This document shows positions 26,165-35,272 of a stretch of DNA of 64,000 nucleotides, piece after piece. A program made the position numbers and the translations under genes. The notes beneath the pieces were generated by a model. The model worked only from the letters and a program-made list of their open reading frames with translations. It ran no database searches and had not been told where the DNA came from. This stretch comes from Aestuariibaculum suncheonense. Its GTDB lineage: Bacteria > Bacteroidota > Bacteroidia > Flavobacteriales > Flavobacteriaceae. Each line of letters starts with the position of its first letter. Within the stretch, counting starts at the first letter, position 1. The DNA lies in contig NZ_JACVXC010000001.1 in NCBI RefSeq assembly GCF_014596935.1, positions 62,001 to 126,000 of the forward strand, read 5' to 3'.

Positions 26165-27157
26165 TTATTTTACAGTTGCTGGCTCAACCCATTTAAACTG
26201 GTATGAGTTTTCCGGGATTTTCATACGTTCTGATAAACGATACATTCTTGCCGGAAGTTTCATTAAATAATCTCTGGCTTTTTCAGCTTCATCGGTAAGG
26301 TTGGTTAATTTGTCAATATCCCAACGTACCAGTAATTTTTCTAAAATCTGAACATAATCGTGAGAGGTGTACACCCCAATACGTTGCGCGGTATTAGAAA
26401 ACTCTTCGAAAGCCGTGCTTATTTGGTCGCCTGACTCTCTTAAAAAGTGTGCAGGCATAGTGATTTTTTGCTTCATCATGGTGTAAAACGCCATCATCAT
26501 TTGGCTCGGATCTACCTTAAAAATACGTTCTACGAAATCGGAATACGCATTGTGATGACGCATTTCGTCTCCAGAAATAATCTGGCACATTTTACCTAAT
26601 TGTTTGTTACCACTTTTCTTAGCAATTTTAGCCACACGGTTGTGTGAAATATAGGTTGCTAACTCCTGAAAACTGGTGTACACAAAGTTTTTATAAGGGT
26701 CTCTGTCTGTTCCAATATCAAAACCATCAGCAATTAAATATTGTGTGGTTTTTTCAATTTCGCGCATGTTTACACGACCTGAAAGGTATAAGTATTTGTT
26801 TAGGACATCACCATGGCGGTTTTCTTCAGCCGTCCAGTGGCGTACCCATTTAGCCCATCCGTTTTCGCGGTCTTGTTGCTTAACGCCTTCAACATCCATT
26901 AACCAGGATTCGTAAGTTGGTAAGGCTTCTTCGGTAATCATGTCACCAACCAAAACCACCCAGAAATCATATGGTAATTCTTTTGATAATTCTCGTATTT
27001 CACGAACCTCTTCGAAGAAATTGTCACCTTCCGAATTCGGTAGGAAATCGGTTGGTTGCCAAATGTTTTCAATCGGGATTAAATATTTTTCTATCAGTGA
27101 TTCAACGTCTTTTTCCAAAAACTGCATGACCTCTAATCTCACATTCTTTAACGACAT
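26165..27157 (-). CDS. Acyl-ACP desaturase (soluble di-iron type)
   Basis: A 330-residue soluble desaturase that puts a cis double bond into acyl chains on acyl carrier protein, using a di-iron centre, O2 and ferredoxin. The ligand motifs are intact: WTAEENRHGDVLNKYL and SGDEMRHHNAYSDF (the two ExxH sites), with a further Glu in TSFQELATYISH. This is the plant-like FA_desaturase_2 family, common in Actinobacteria and present in some Bacteroidota. It starts 12 nt after the PlsC-like acyltransferase gene, implying co-transcription for membrane lipid production. Confidence 0.92.
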   Translation of the reverse strand: MSLKNVRLEVMQFLEKDVESLIEKYLIPIENIWQPTDFLPNSEGDNFFEEVREIRELSKELPYDFWVVLVGDMITEEALPTYESWLMDVEGVKQQDRENGWAKWVRHWTAEENRHGDVLNKYLYLSGRVNMREIEKTTQYLIADGFDIGTDRDPYKNFVYTSFQELATYISHNRVAKIAKKSGNKQLGKMCQIISGDEMRHHNAYSDFVERIFKVDPSQMMMAFYTMMKQKITMPAHFLRESGDQISTAFEEFSNTAQRIGVYTSHDYVQILEKLLVRWDIDKLTNLTDEAEKARDYLMKLPARMYRLSERMKIPENSYQFKWVEPATVK

Positions 27158-27169
27158 TTTTCTATGTTT

Positions 27170-27907
27170 TTATGAGTGAATACTGTTCTTAATAGTAGTT
27201 TCAATACTATTTATAAGCTCTTCTTTATTTGCAAAGGTACTAACTTTTAAAGGCTTATGTATGGTAAATGTAACATGATTGCCCAAACCCATAGGGAAAT
27301 TACCATATTTTAACATTTTCCAGGAGTTATTAATACTTACAGGAACCACGTAGGCTGAAGGTATTTTTTTGAATAACATTTCTAACCCTTTTGTTTGGAA
27401 AGGTTTAGGTTTTCCGGTTTTACTTCGGGTACCTTCGGGGAAAATAACGGCTGCACGCTTATTGGTTTCAATGTATTCACCAAACTTCATAAGTGCAGGC
27501 AAGGATTGTCTCGGGTTTTTGCGATCGATTAAGGCCGCACCACCATGACGTAAGTTATAAGACACACTTGGGATTCCTTTTCCCAGTTCAATTTTACTAA
27601 TGAATTTCGGGTGATGTTTACGCATATACCAGGTAAGTGGGTAAATATCGTGTAAACTCTGGTGGTTCGCTACAAAAATAATGGGTGTGTTTTCAGGAAT
27701 CTCCTGGGTATTAATACATGAAAAGCGCGTGCCTAACACATAGCCACATAGCATTAAGCAATATTGTAATGCATCGACACTTAATTTATGGGCTTGGTAA
27801 CCAAAAAGGTTAAAGCAAATCCATTGAATTGGGTGAAAAATAACCAGTGTTAAGAAAAAACACAAGTAATAAATTGCGGTTAGCGGATATGATAATAGTT
27901 TTAACAT
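27170..27907 (-). CDS. plsC: 1-acyl-sn-glycerol-3-phosphate acyltransferase (PlsC family)
   Basis: A membrane-associated acyltransferase that makes phosphatidic acid. The 245 residues start with a hydrophobic helix (LTAIYYLCFFLTLVIF), then the HX4D catalytic motif VANHQSLHDIYPL and the substrate motif IFPEGTRSKTGK. It lies directly upstream of the acyl-ACP desaturase gene on the same strand, so acyl-chain desaturation and phospholipid assembly are probably co-expressed. Confidence 0.9.
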   Translation of the reverse strand: MLKLLSYPLTAIYYLCFFLTLVIFHPIQWICFNLFGYQAHKLSVDALQYCLMLCGYVLGTRFSCINTQEIPENTPIIFVANHQSLHDIYPLTWYMRKHHPKFISKIELGKGIPSVSYNLRHGGAALIDRKNPRQSLPALMKFGEYIETNKRAAVIFPEGTRSKTGKPKPFQTKGLEMLFKKIPSAYVVPVSINNSWKMLKYGNFPMGLGNHVTFTIHKPLKVSTFANKEELINSIETTIKNSIHS

Positions 27908-27933
27908 GCCGCAAAAATAAGTAAAACTTAGTT

Positions 27934-28317
27934 TTAATAAACAGCGACACAGGTGTTATTTTCACAGCGGACCTCTTTAGGAGGGGAGACAAGCATACAA
28001 TCTGAAAAAATACCCCATTTTTTGTTATAATCGGCTTCCATTTGATTGTAGGTTTTAACTTGTTCCTCAAGAATTTCAACATCGATTGAGGTGGAATAGA
28101 TTAAATAACCCCATGGTCCGCCACAAGGTTTACTTCCAAAAGCGATGTATTTACAGGTTGTGGTTTCATTACATTCTGAAGCGGATGCTAAAGTTTCAAT
28201 TTTCGCTTTCAGTGCTGTTAATGCATTTAAATCGTCATCCTGAGATAATACAGGATCGTCATCGCATTTTGTGGAAAGTAATATTAATGGTAGTAAAAAC
28301 AGCAAATAGGGTTTCAT
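27934..28317 (-). CDS. Cys-rich exported protein of unknown function
   Basis: A 127-residue protein with a hydrophobic N-terminal signal (YLLFLLPLILLSTKC). The residue before the Cys is Lys, so a lipobox is doubtful. After the signal there are at least five more cysteines (SECNETTTCKYIAFG, KPCGGPWGYLIYS, SDC, RCENNTC), suggesting disulfide bonds in the periplasm. The CGGPWGYL segment looks like a conserved core. I do not recognise a named family. It is 26 nt upstream of the PlsC gene on the same strand. Confidence 0.65.
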   Translation of the reverse strand: MKPYLLFLLPLILLSTKCDDDPVLSQDDDLNALTALKAKIETLASASECNETTTCKYIAFGSKPCGGPWGYLIYSTSIDVEILEEQVKTYNQMEADYNKKWGIFSDCMLVSPPKEVRCENNTCVAVY

Positions 28318-28375
28318 AGCAGGCTTTTATTTGTAGATGCCTGATATGAAAAAAGGTTGCGTTATGAAATAAAAA

Positions 28376-28397
28376 AAGCCACGATAATTCGTGGCTT
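28376..28397 (-). terminator. Terminator after the bacilliredoxin gene
   Basis: A 9-bp perfect stem (28376-28384 with 28389-28397), 4-nt loop, then a 7-base T-run on the minus strand. Confidence 0.8.
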
Positions 28398-28417
28398 CTT
28401 CTTTCTAATATTTTTTA

Positions 28418-28828
28418 TTAGCAATACTCGTTGTAAGCATCAACAAGGTTTTCTGCGATTAATTCAGCAGGGCGACCTTCAATGTGGTGACGCTCTAGCA
28501 TATGTACCAATTCACCATCTTTAAATAAAGCCATACTTGGTGAGCTTGGAGGGAATGGTACCATATGTTGTCTTGCTTGTGCAACCGCTTCTTTATCAAC
28601 TCCTGCGAAAACAGTAACGATATGATCTGGTTTTTTAGCATTTTGTAAACTTAATCGAGCACCTGGGCGCGCATTGGCAGCCGCACAACCACAAACAGAA
28701 TTTACTACAACTAACGTAGTTCCTTCTTTTGCTAAGGCAGCGTCTACAGCCTCAGGAGTATGTAATTCTTCAAAACCAACTTTGGTTAAATCTTCACGCA
28801 TTGGTTTTACTAATTCTGCTGGATACAT
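28418..28828 (-). CDS. BrxA/BrxB-family bacilliredoxin
   Basis: A 136-residue thioredoxin-fold protein of the YphP/YqiW family with the defining CGC motif (NSVCGCAAANARPG) and the segments HMVPFPPSSPSMALF and HHIEGRPAELIAENL. Bacilliredoxins remove bacillithiol from oxidised proteins in Firmicutes; several Bacteroidota also make bacillithiol, so the same role is plausible here but not shown. Own promoter and terminator indicate a single-gene unit. Confidence 0.9.
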   Translation of the reverse strand: MYPAELVKPMREDLTKVGFEELHTPEAVDAALAKEGTTLVVVNSVCGCAAANARPGARLSLQNAKKPDHIVTVFAGVDKEAVAQARQHMVPFPPSSPSMALFKDGELVHMLERHHIEGRPAELIAENLVDAYNEYC

Positions 28829-28864
28829 ATATTTTAATTTTTAAAAATTAACAAATTTAGATTG

Positions 28865-28872
28865 CAAAGATA
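28865..28872 (-). promoter_or_regulatory. -7 box of the bacilliredoxin gene
   Basis: TATCTTTG on the minus strand, 37 nt before the ATG. Confidence 0.5.
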
Positions 28873-29037
28873 CCAATTGTGTAACAATTAGTGCTTTCAA
28901 TCTACTAACAAATATTATATTTACACTCATTTTTTATTATCATTAGAACAGTGAGTGTGAGCCTGCTTTAACAAGCTCCTTCTTAAAAATAAAGAAAGAG
29001 GTTGGTAGGTTTGACGTTAAACCTTATTTATACTTAC

Positions 29038-29784
29038 ATGAATTTTTCAAAATGGATTGGAGCGGCCTTAGGTTGGTCGTTTGGTGGGCCTGTTGGCGCT
29101 ATTTTAGGATTGGCCTTAGGAAGCCTTGTAGACTCTATGGGGAATGGATCAGAAATAAATCAGGATACACAACAACGCTACAGGCAGCGCCCCATAACGC
29201 AGCCGGGCGATTTCGAGGTTAGTTTGTTAATTTTAGCTTCGATTGTTATTAAAGCTGATGGAAAACAAGATCAGCGTGAATTAGATTATGTGCGTATGCA
29301 TTTTGCGAATATGTATGGTAAAGATCGCGCTAATCACGCCTTTCGATTGTTTAAGGAGATTAATAAGCAGAAGAATATTTCAACCCGGCAGGTGTGTTTG
29401 CAAATCAGACAAATGATGGAGCACCCGTCACGTTTGCAACTTGTCCATTTTTTATTCGGAGTAGCCAAAGCCGATGGTGTGGTTACCGAAAGCGAAGTGG
29501 CAGCGATTCAAACCATGGCAGGATATTTAGGAATTAGTTCTTATGATTTTGAAAGTATTAAAGCTATGTTTTACGAATCGGCTGATAATGCTTATAAAAT
29601 TCTGGAGATTGAAAAATCAGCTACAAATGAAGATATTAAAAAGGCTTACCGTAAGATGGCTAAGAAATACCATCCAGATAAGGTAATTCATCTAGGGCAG
29701 GAACATCAAAAAGGGGCAGAGGAAAAATTCCGTCAGGTGCAGCAGGCTTACGAGCAGTTGCAAAAGGAACGCGGGTTTAATTAA
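29038..29784 (+). CDS. TerB-DnaJ domain membrane co-chaperone (DjlA-like)
   Basis: A protein of about 248 residues. An N-terminal Gly-rich hydrophobic segment (GAALGWSFGGPVGAILGLALG) likely anchors it. A TerB-like helical domain follows (about 60-170; IVIKADGKQDQRELDYVRMHF and GVAKADGVVTESEVAAI are paired acidic motifs). The C-terminal ~65 residues are a J domain with the HPD motif (KKYHPDK) that stimulates DnaK. Layout matches DjlA. The in-frame start 12 codons upstream gives no better N-terminus, so the ATG at 29038 is used. Confidence 0.88.
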   Translation: MNFSKWIGAALGWSFGGPVGAILGLALGSLVDSMGNGSEINQDTQQRYRQRPITQPGDFEVSLLILASIVIKADGKQDQRELDYVRMHFANMYGKDRANHAFRLFKEINKQKNISTRQVCLQIRQMMEHPSRLQLVHFLFGVAKADGVVTESEVAAIQTMAGYLGISSYDFESIKAMFYESADNAYKILEIEKSATNEDIKKAYRKMAKKYHPDKVIHLGQEHQKGAEEKFRQVQQAYEQLQKERGFN

Positions 29785-29790
29785 AACTAA

Positions 29791-29824
29791 AAAACCAATT
29801 ATGCCTAAGGGTATAATTGGTTTT
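29791..29824. terminator. Bidirectional terminator
   Basis: A 12-bp perfect stem (29791-29802 with 29813-29824) with A- and T-rich flanks, between convergent genes. Confidence 0.75.
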
Positions 29825-29863
29825 AAAGAATTCTTTTGTTAAGACTGGTTTTACGTTGCATAT

Positions 29864-30100
29864 TTAGTAGTCCAGTTTTTGATTTCCGGTATACTCTACA
29901 ATTTGTCCGTCTTTTTTGAATACTAAAACGACTTTATCGTTGTCATCTAAGTATTTGGCTTTTAATTCCCATCCTGCTTCACTGGCAGAGTCAATCAAAC
30001 ATTGACGCACATCAGGATTATTAAGGTTTAAGTTTAATTCAATAGCTTTAGCGCTTAAGGTCAGCAAAAGCATTCCTGTAAATAGTAGTACTTTTTTCAT
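29864..30100 (-). CDS. Small secreted protein of unknown function
   Basis: A peptide of 78 residues with a clear signal peptide (KKVLLFTGMLLLTLSAKA) and a mature part of about 60 residues with a single Cys and a C-terminal strand-rich end (DKVVLVFKKDGQIVEYTG). A start three codons upstream is possible. No family recognised; it sits between convergent terminator and LD-carboxypeptidase gene on the minus strand. Confidence 0.65.
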   Translation of the reverse strand: MKKVLLFTGMLLLTLSAKAIELNLNLNNPDVRQCLIDSASEAGWELKAKYLDDNDKVVLVFKKDGQIVEYTGNQKLDY

Positions 30101-30153
30101 AGAAAACATTATTAATGTGTTATAAATTGCTTTCTACTAAGGTATTACATGAT

Positions 30154-31173
30154 TTAAGGATTGTTAAATTTTATTGTTGATTGTTGTTTTTTAACGATGA
30201 ATTCAACATTCTCACCCAGAATAAGCGCCCGATTGTCTTTTTCATGGCCAGCAGGCATGTTAAATGCTATGGGGAAATCACAATCTTTAAGCACATCTAA
30301 AATGAGTTGTTCAACAGAAGAACCCCAGGGTGTGGTATTGCGCTTTACTTTGCTCATATCGCCAACCAATACGCCAGCACAGCGGTCAAAATATCCGGCA
30401 CGTTTTAAACTTTGAAGCATGCGATCAATATGGTATTTGTACTCACCGATTTCTTCAATAAACAGAATTTTGCCTGTCGTATCAATACTGGTTTCAGAGC
30501 CCAGCATACTGTACAAAATACTTAAATTACCACCAACAATGGGAGCTGTTACCGACCCTTCCTTATTGTAGTTTGAGCCCGCTAAAGTGTATGATAAGGT
30601 CTCGCCAAAAATCACTTTTCTAAAGGTTTCAATCGTTTCAGGAATGGTGGCTTCATCGTCTTGCAGACTCGTACACATCATGGCATGAATGCTTTCAAAA
30701 CCCTTCACATGCATTAAATTATGTAACGCGGTGATGTCAGAATAACCAATCAGCCATTTTGGATTTTTATTGAATTGGGTAAAATCCAGCTTATCCAGAA
30801 TTCTTATAGCACCATAGCCGCCTCGGGCACACCAAATAGCACGAATAGTTTTATCGTTCATCGCCCATTGAAAGTCTTCGCATCGTTCTTCATCGGTACC
30901 AGCAAAATGATCCGCCTGATTAAATACATGTTTTCCAACAATCGCATGTAAACCCCAGCTGGCTAGCAAGGCTTTAGCTTTTTCTATTTCATCGGTTCTG
31001 TTTTTTAAAATACCTGAAGGCGCTACAATGGCAACGGTGTCGCCAGCTTTTAAATATGGTGGTTGTATCAATGTGTTTGTCGTATTTGTTGAAAAGCTTT
31101 GAGCTGAAGTGTTCGTTTTTCCGAAGAACAATACAGCAAAAAATAGGAGGCTAAGTATTGAGATTTTTGACAT
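30154..31173 (-). CDS. LD-carboxypeptidase (peptidase family S66)
   Basis: Cleaves the terminal D-alanine from tetrapeptide muropeptides during peptidoglycan recycling. About 339 residues: a signal peptide (SILSLLFFAVLFFGK), then S66 motifs AIVAPSG, IRAIWCARGGYGAIRIL, the nucleophile Ser in IGYSDITALHN, GGNLSILYSMLGS and a C-terminal FNMPAGHEKDNRALILG with the catalytic His. The signal peptide suggests periplasmic location, unlike cytoplasmic LdcA of E. coli. Start at the ATG ending at 31173 fits the signal peptide better than the one five codons upstream. Confidence 0.9.
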   Translation of the reverse strand: MSKISILSLLFFAVLFFGKTNTSAQSFSTNTTNTLIQPPYLKAGDTVAIVAPSGILKNRTDEIEKAKALLASWGLHAIVGKHVFNQADHFAGTDEERCEDFQWAMNDKTIRAIWCARGGYGAIRILDKLDFTQFNKNPKWLIGYSDITALHNLMHVKGFESIHAMMCTSLQDDEATIPETIETFRKVIFGETLSYTLAGSNYNKEGSVTAPIVGGNLSILYSMLGSETSIDTTGKILFIEEIGEYKYHIDRMLQSLKRAGYFDRCAGVLVGDMSKVKRNTTPWGSSVEQLILDVLKDCDFPIAFNMPAGHEKDNRALILGENVEFIVKKQQSTIKFNNP

Positions 31174-31216
31174 AAGGTAAAAATACATTTTTTTTCTAAA
31201 TCGCTTCTTAATTGCT

Positions 31217-31224
31217 TACTTTTG
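31217..31224 (+). promoter_or_regulatory. -7 box upstream of metG
   Basis: TACTTTTG matches TAnnTTTG; it would give a metG leader of about 100 nt that contains the large hairpin at 31262-31308. Confidence 0.45.
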
Positions 31225-31261
31225 TGCCCTAAATTAAAGTGCTAAGATATATTTAGTCTTC

Positions 31262-31308
31262 TCGAGCGCAGTCGAGCGGTTTTAAATTTAGGCCTCGACT
31301 GCGCTCGA
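31262..31308. repeat. Palindromic GTCGAG-type repeat in the metG leader
   Basis: Two copies of the GC-rich core TCGAGCGCAGTCGAG face each other (31262-31276 and its complement at 31294-31308), forming a 15-bp stem with a 17-nt loop. GC content is far above the surroundings. A one-mismatch copy of the core lies within metG at 32874-32888. Confidence 0.85.
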
Positions 31309-31328
31309 CCTGACAATAGTTAAAAGAG

Positions 31329-33395
31329 ATGAACAAACCAAAACGATATACAATTACTTCGGCCTTACCGTATACCAACGGACCAATTCACATTGGACAT
31401 TTGGCAGGGGTTTATGTGCCAGCCGATATTTATGCGCGCTATTTACGATTAACAGGAAACGATGTGGTTTTTATTGGAGGAAGTGACGAGCACGGCGTGC
31501 CGATTACCATAAAAGCTAAAAATGAGGGGGTAACACCACAGGATATTGTAGATAAATACCATGCTATTATTAAGCAGTCTTTCGAGGAGTTTGGTATTTC
31601 GTTTGATAATTATTCGCGTACATCGGCACCAATTCATCATGAAACGGCTTCAGAATTCTTTAAAACCCTTTACGATAAAGGGGAGTTTATTGAAGAAACC
31701 ACCGAGCAATTATACGATGAGAAAGCGAATCAGTTTTTGGCCGATCGTTTTGTGACTGGAACCTGTCCGAAATGTGGGAATGAGGAAGCTTATGGAGACC
31801 AATGTGAGAAATGTGGAACCAGTTTAAATGCCACCGATTTAATTAATCCCAAGTCAGCATTAACTGGGAATGTGCCTACATTAAAGCAAACGAAACACTG
31901 GTTTTTACCATTAGATAAACACGAAGCGTTCTTAAAAGAGTGGATTTTAGAAGGTCATAAAAAAGACTGGAAACCGAATGTTTACGGACAAGTTAAATCC
32001 TGGATTGACGATGGTTTACGTCCGCGTGCCGTAACCCGTGATCTAGATTGGGGAATCCCTGTGCCTGTTGAAGGCGGCGAAGGTAAAGTGCTTTATGTTT
32101 GGTTCGATGCGCCAATCGGGTATATCTCATCAACAAAAGAATGGGCGGAACGCGAAGGTAAAGACTGGGAACCTTATTGGAAAGATGAAGACACGAAATT
32201 AGTACACTTCATAGGTAAAGATAATATTGTATTCCACTGTATTATTTTTCCAGCCATGCTAAAGGCTGAAGGCAGCTATATCTTACCGGATAATGTGCCG
32301 GCAAACGAGTTCCTGAATTTGGAAGGCAATAAATTATCGACCTCTAAAAACTGGGCGGTTTGGTTACCAGAGTATTTAAAGGAATTCCCTGGTCAGCAGG
32401 ATGTCTTACGTTATGCGTTAACGGCAAATGCACCTGAAACCAAAGACAACGATTTTACCTGGAAAGATTTTCAGGCTAGAAATAATAATGAGTTAGTGGC
32501 TATTTTCGGGAATTTTATAAATCGTGTGGTGGTATTAACCAATAAATATTATAATGGGGTAGTGCCGGCTCCGGCAGACTTTACTCAGGTAGATGAAGAA
32601 ACCTTAGCGGCAGTTAAAGCCTATCCAAATGTTATTGCCAGTTCTGTGGAACGCTACCGTTTTAGAGAAGCCCAACAGGAGTTAATGAATTTAGCACGTT
32701 TAGGAAATAAGTACTTAGCCGATGAAGAGCCTTGGAAGGTTGTAAAAGAAGATGAAGCACGTACTCAGACTATCATGTATGTAGCCTTACAGATTGCTTC
32801 GGCGTTAGCAACCTTGAGCGAACCATTTTTACCATTTACTTCAGAAAAGCTCAAAAACATTTTAAATGTTACGTCGAGCGGAGTCGAGACGTCTTGGGAT
32901 GAAGTTTCAGAAAAAGACGAGTTGCTTCCTGTAGGACATCAAATAGGGGCATCAGAATTACTGTTTGTGAAAATTGAAGATGAAACCATACAGTTTCAGT
33001 TAGATAAATTGGAAGCGAGTAAAAAAGCTAATGAAGCGGCTAATAAAGCGGTTGAGCCTCAAAAAGAAACCATCACTTTCGATGATTTTACAAAGCTTGA
33101 TATGCGCGTAGGTACTATTATTGAGGCTGAAAAAATGCCAAAAGCGAAAAAGTTACTGGTGTTAAAAGTTGATACAGGTATCGATACCAGAACCATTGTT
33201 TCTGGTATTGCCGAAAGCTTTACACCGGAAGAAGTTGTGGGTAAAAAAGTAACGGTTTTAGTCAATCTGGCGCCAAGAGCCCTACGGGGTGTGGAAAGTC
33301 AGGGTATGATTTTAATGACGGAGAATGCTGATGGAAAACTGGTGTTTGTTAATCCGGATGATGCAAACGTTTCAAACGGATTACAAATTAGCTAG
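31329..33395 (+). CDS. metG: Methionyl-tRNA synthetase with C-terminal tRNA-binding domain
   Basis: Charges tRNA-Met with methionine. The 688 residues show the class I signature PIHIGHLAG, the zinc-knuckle cysteines ([18 protein letters not shown]), the KMSKS-equivalent [10 protein letters not shown], the anticodon-binding helical domain, and a C-terminal EMAP-II-type tRNA-binding/dimerisation domain from about residue 575 ([22 protein letters not shown]). The linker before that domain (about residues 513-523) encodes [11 protein letters not shown], produced by an inserted copy of the palindromic repeat. This is the E. coli-like long form. Confidence 0.97.
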   Translation: MNKPKRYTITSALPYTNGPIHIGHLAGVYVPADIYARYLRLTGNDVVFIGGSDEHGVPITIKAKNEGVTPQDIVDKYHAIIKQSFEEFGISFDNYSRTSAPIHHETASEFFKTLYDKGEFIEETTEQLYDEKANQFLADRFVTGTCPKCGNEEAYGDQCEKCGTSLNATDLINPKSALTGNVPTLKQTKHWFLPLDKHEAFLKEWILEGHKKDWKPNVYGQVKSWIDDGLRPRAVTRDLDWGIPVPVEGGEGKVLYVWFDAPIGYISSTKEWAEREGKDWEPYWKDEDTKLVHFIGKDNIVFHCIIFPAMLKAEGSYILPDNVPANEFLNLEGNKLSTSKNWAVWLPEYLKEFPGQQDVLRYALTANAPETKDNDFTWKDFQARNNNELVAIFGNFINRVVVLTNKYYNGVVPAPADFTQVDEETLAAVKAYPNVIASSVERYRFREAQQELMNLARLGNKYLADEEPWKVVKEDEARTQTIMYVALQIASALATLSEPFLPFTSEKLKNILNVTSSGVETSWDEVSEKDELLPVGHQIGASELLFVKIEDETIQFQLDKLEASKKANEAANKAVEPQKETITFDDFTKLDMRVGTIIEAEKMPKAKKLLVLKVDTGIDTRTIVSGIAESFTPEEVVGKKVTVLVNLAPRALRGVESQGMILMTENADGKLVFVNPDDANVSNGLQIS
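32874..32888 (+). repeat. Repeat core inside the metG coding sequence
   Basis: TCGAGCGGAGTCGAG matches 14 of 15 bases of the palindromic core at 31262-31276. It falls in the linker between the anticodon domain and the C-terminal tRNA-binding domain and keeps the reading frame. Confidence 0.7.
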
Positions 33396-33419
33396 AAATG
33401 TTCCTCAATCAATATATCG

Positions 33420-33447
33420 AAAACCACATACGCAAGTATGTGGTTTT
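33420..33447 (+). terminator. metG terminator
   Basis: A 12-bp perfect stem (33420-33431 with 33436-33447) with a GCAA tetraloop and an 8-base T-run. Confidence 0.9.
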
Positions 33448-33511
33448 TTTTATAGAATAGTTAATTCTGTAATTTTAACATTTCATCTTATTTAGATTTA
33501 ATAAAAATAAA

Positions 33512-33519
33512 TATATTTG
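33512..33519 (+). promoter_or_regulatory. -7 box of the small Lys/Cys-rich gene
   Basis: TATATTTG; it includes the TTG at 33517, which therefore cannot be the start codon of the following gene. Confidence 0.5.
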
Positions 33520-33546
33520 CAGGGTAATTCATTAATTAATAGAGTC

Positions 33547-33717
33547 TTGGGTAAGAAGAAAAAGGAAAAGACGCTCAAAAAGCTTAAGAAATTAGAAGCT
33601 GCAGGCATTGTGCTTCCGGAAAAAGTGAAGACAAGCTGTTGTAAAAAATTTAAAAAGGGCGAGAATAAGCGTTGTAAAAAATGCCCTTGTTTCGATTTAC
33701 TCAAAAAAGTTGCTTAA
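33547..33717 (+). CDS. Small Lys- and Cys-rich protein of unknown function
   Basis: About 56 residues from a TTG start at 33547 (a further TTG at 33517 lies in the predicted promoter). The N-terminal half is very basic (GKKKKEKTLKKLKKLEAAG); the C-terminal half has cysteines in the order CC-x(11)-C-xx-C-x-C (TSCCKKFKKGE...RCKKCPCFDL), a layout that could hold zinc or an Fe-S cluster. It is flanked by its own -7 box and a terminator, so it is a free-standing unit. No family name known to me; nucleic-acid binding is a guess from charge. Confidence 0.7.
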   Translation: MGKKKKEKTLKKLKKLEAAGIVLPEKVKTSCCKKFKKGENKRCKKCPCFDLLKKVA

Positions 33718-33752
33718 AGATTCAGAACAATTTTTTTATTCATACATATTTG

Positions 33753-33789
33753 AAAAACAGATCATTCTTTTAAAGAGCGATCTGTTTTT
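33753..33789 (+). terminator. Terminator after the small Lys/Cys-rich gene
   Basis: An 11-bp stem (33753-33763 with 33779-33789) ending in a T-run. Confidence 0.75.
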
Positions 33790-33945
33790 TGTTTTAATAT
33801 GTTACTTAATCCATTTTTTTTGTGTCTAAAGGTGTAGATGTGCCGTTTTATATAGGGTTCTCAGAAGTTATTTTAAGAAAAAGTAATCTATAACCGTCAA
33901 CCTTTCGTATATTAGTATATGCTATTAATTAATTTAAAAAAATCT

Positions 33946-34416
33946 ATGAAACGCTTAATTTTATTGTTTGTGGCCGCAACCATGATGGCCTGTGGGGGTT
34001 CAAAAACCGTTAGAGTATCGAAAAAAGTAATTAAAGGAAACTGGAATTTAAGTACCATTACGTATAGCAAAGCAGGAACTTACGATGTAACATTATTGAA
34101 CGATGCTGCAAAGTCATGTTTTGAGGGTAGCACCTGGCAATTTATTCCGAATAACAATACCGGTGTGTACACTATTGAGAAGTATGCCTGTGAAGCTGGC
34201 GATCGTCATTTTATTTTTACCATTGATGAAGTTGATCCGGCAACCGGACTTTACGACTTTTTATTAAAACCAACCGATGAAAAGGGAAAATCAGAAACCA
34301 ACAAAGGGTTTAGATTGAGCTTAACATCACTGTCAGACACGCAAATGCAATGGCAGCAAACGGTAATTGTAGATAATCAGCCGTTTACCATTTCTATGAA
34401 TTTCAATAAATTATAA
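33946..34416 (+). CDS. Lipocalin-like lipoprotein
   Basis: A lipoprotein of about 156 residues. The N-terminus (KRLILLFVAATMMACGG) has a lipobox Cys at about residue 17. The mature part begins with IKGNWNLSTITY, the typical G-x-W of bacterial lipocalin-like domains, and continues in beta strands with two further cysteines. The ATG at 33946 is preferred to the one nine codons upstream because it leaves a proper signal. It precedes an OmpA-family lipoprotein gene on the same strand. Confidence 0.82.
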   Translation: MKRLILLFVAATMMACGGSKTVRVSKKVIKGNWNLSTITYSKAGTYDVTLLNDAAKSCFEGSTWQFIPNNNTGVYTIEKYACEAGDRHFIFTIDEVDPATGLYDFLLKPTDEKGKSETNKGFRLSLTSLSDTQMQWQQTVIVDNQPFTISMNFNKL

Positions 34417-34506
34417 ACGAATAACGGCGAAAGAATTTTCTCTATAAATTCTTTTCGCTTAAGCCGGAAAATATATAACTTTATAGTTAAAATTTAAAAA
34501 AGAAAT

Positions 34507-35211
34507 ATGAAAGCATTAATAAACCGAATAGGAGTTTTAAGTTTAACAATCGCTTTAGTGGTTTCTGTAACCAGCTGTAAGTCGATTCAGAATGCGAATA
34601 ATGCGCAAAAAGGAGGTGTTATCGGGGCAACTGGTGGGGCTATTTTAGGTGCGATTATTGGTAATAACGTGGGTAAAGGCGGTAATGGTGAATTAGGAGC
34701 TGTTATTGGAGGTGTTGTTGGTGGTGGTGCCGGTGTACTTATCGGAAACAAAATGGATAAGCAGGCACAGCAGATTGAAGAAGAAATTCCAGGAGCACAA
34801 GTAGAGCGTGTAGATGATGGTATTGTCGTAACCTTCGATGAAAATAGTGGTGTGTATTTCGATACAAACAAGTACAATGTAAACGCTGCTTCTCAGGAGA
34901 CTTTAAACAAACTTATTGGAGTGTTTAAAGAGTATCCGGACACGAATCTTTTAGTTGTTGGGCATACCGATAGTACTGGTGATGCAGCTTATAATATGAC
35001 TTTATCCAAAAATCGTGCTAATGCGGTTACCAGTTATTTAACAAGTCACGGTATTGGATCAAGCCGATTAACAACAAACTGGTTTGGAGAAGAACAACCT
35101 ATTGCAGATAATAGTACCGTTGAAGGCCGTGCTAAAAACCGACGTGTTAATGTAGCAATCGTTCCAAATGAAAAAATGATTCAGGAGGCGAAAACGCAGG
35201 CTGGCGAATAA
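34507..35211 (+). CDS. OmpA-family lipoprotein with glycine-zipper domain
   Basis: A 234-residue cell-envelope protein: lipoprotein signal with lipobox Cys (VVSVTSCKS), a glycine-zipper segment (about residues 38-85, GGAILGAIIGNNVGKGG and GGVVGGGAGVLIG), and a C-terminal OmpA-like peptidoglycan-binding domain (about 110-225; VVGHTDSTGDAAYNMTLSKNRA and GRAKNRRVNVAI). It anchors the outer membrane to peptidoglycan. Ends at a strong terminator. Confidence 0.93.
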   Translation: MKALINRIGVLSLTIALVVSVTSCKSIQNANNAQKGGVIGATGGAILGAIIGNNVGKGGNGELGAVIGGVVGGGAGVLIGNKMDKQAQQIEEEIPGAQVERVDDGIVVTFDENSGVYFDTNKYNVNAASQETLNKLIGVFKEYPDTNLLVVGHTDSTGDAAYNMTLSKNRANAVTSYLTSHGIGSSRLTTNWFGEEQPIADNSTVEGRAKNRRVNVAIVPNEKMIQEAKTQAGE

Positions 35212-35231
35212 AAAGAATATAACATTTGTTT

Positions 35232-35272
35232 AAATCTCGTTTTCAATGTTTCTTTGAAAACGAGATTTTTTT
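35232..35272 (+). terminator. Strong terminator after the OmpA-family gene
   Basis: A 15-bp stem (35232-35246 with 35254-35268) followed by T-run to 35272. It overlaps an alternative TTG start of tex, arguing for the ATG at 35290. Confidence 0.9.
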
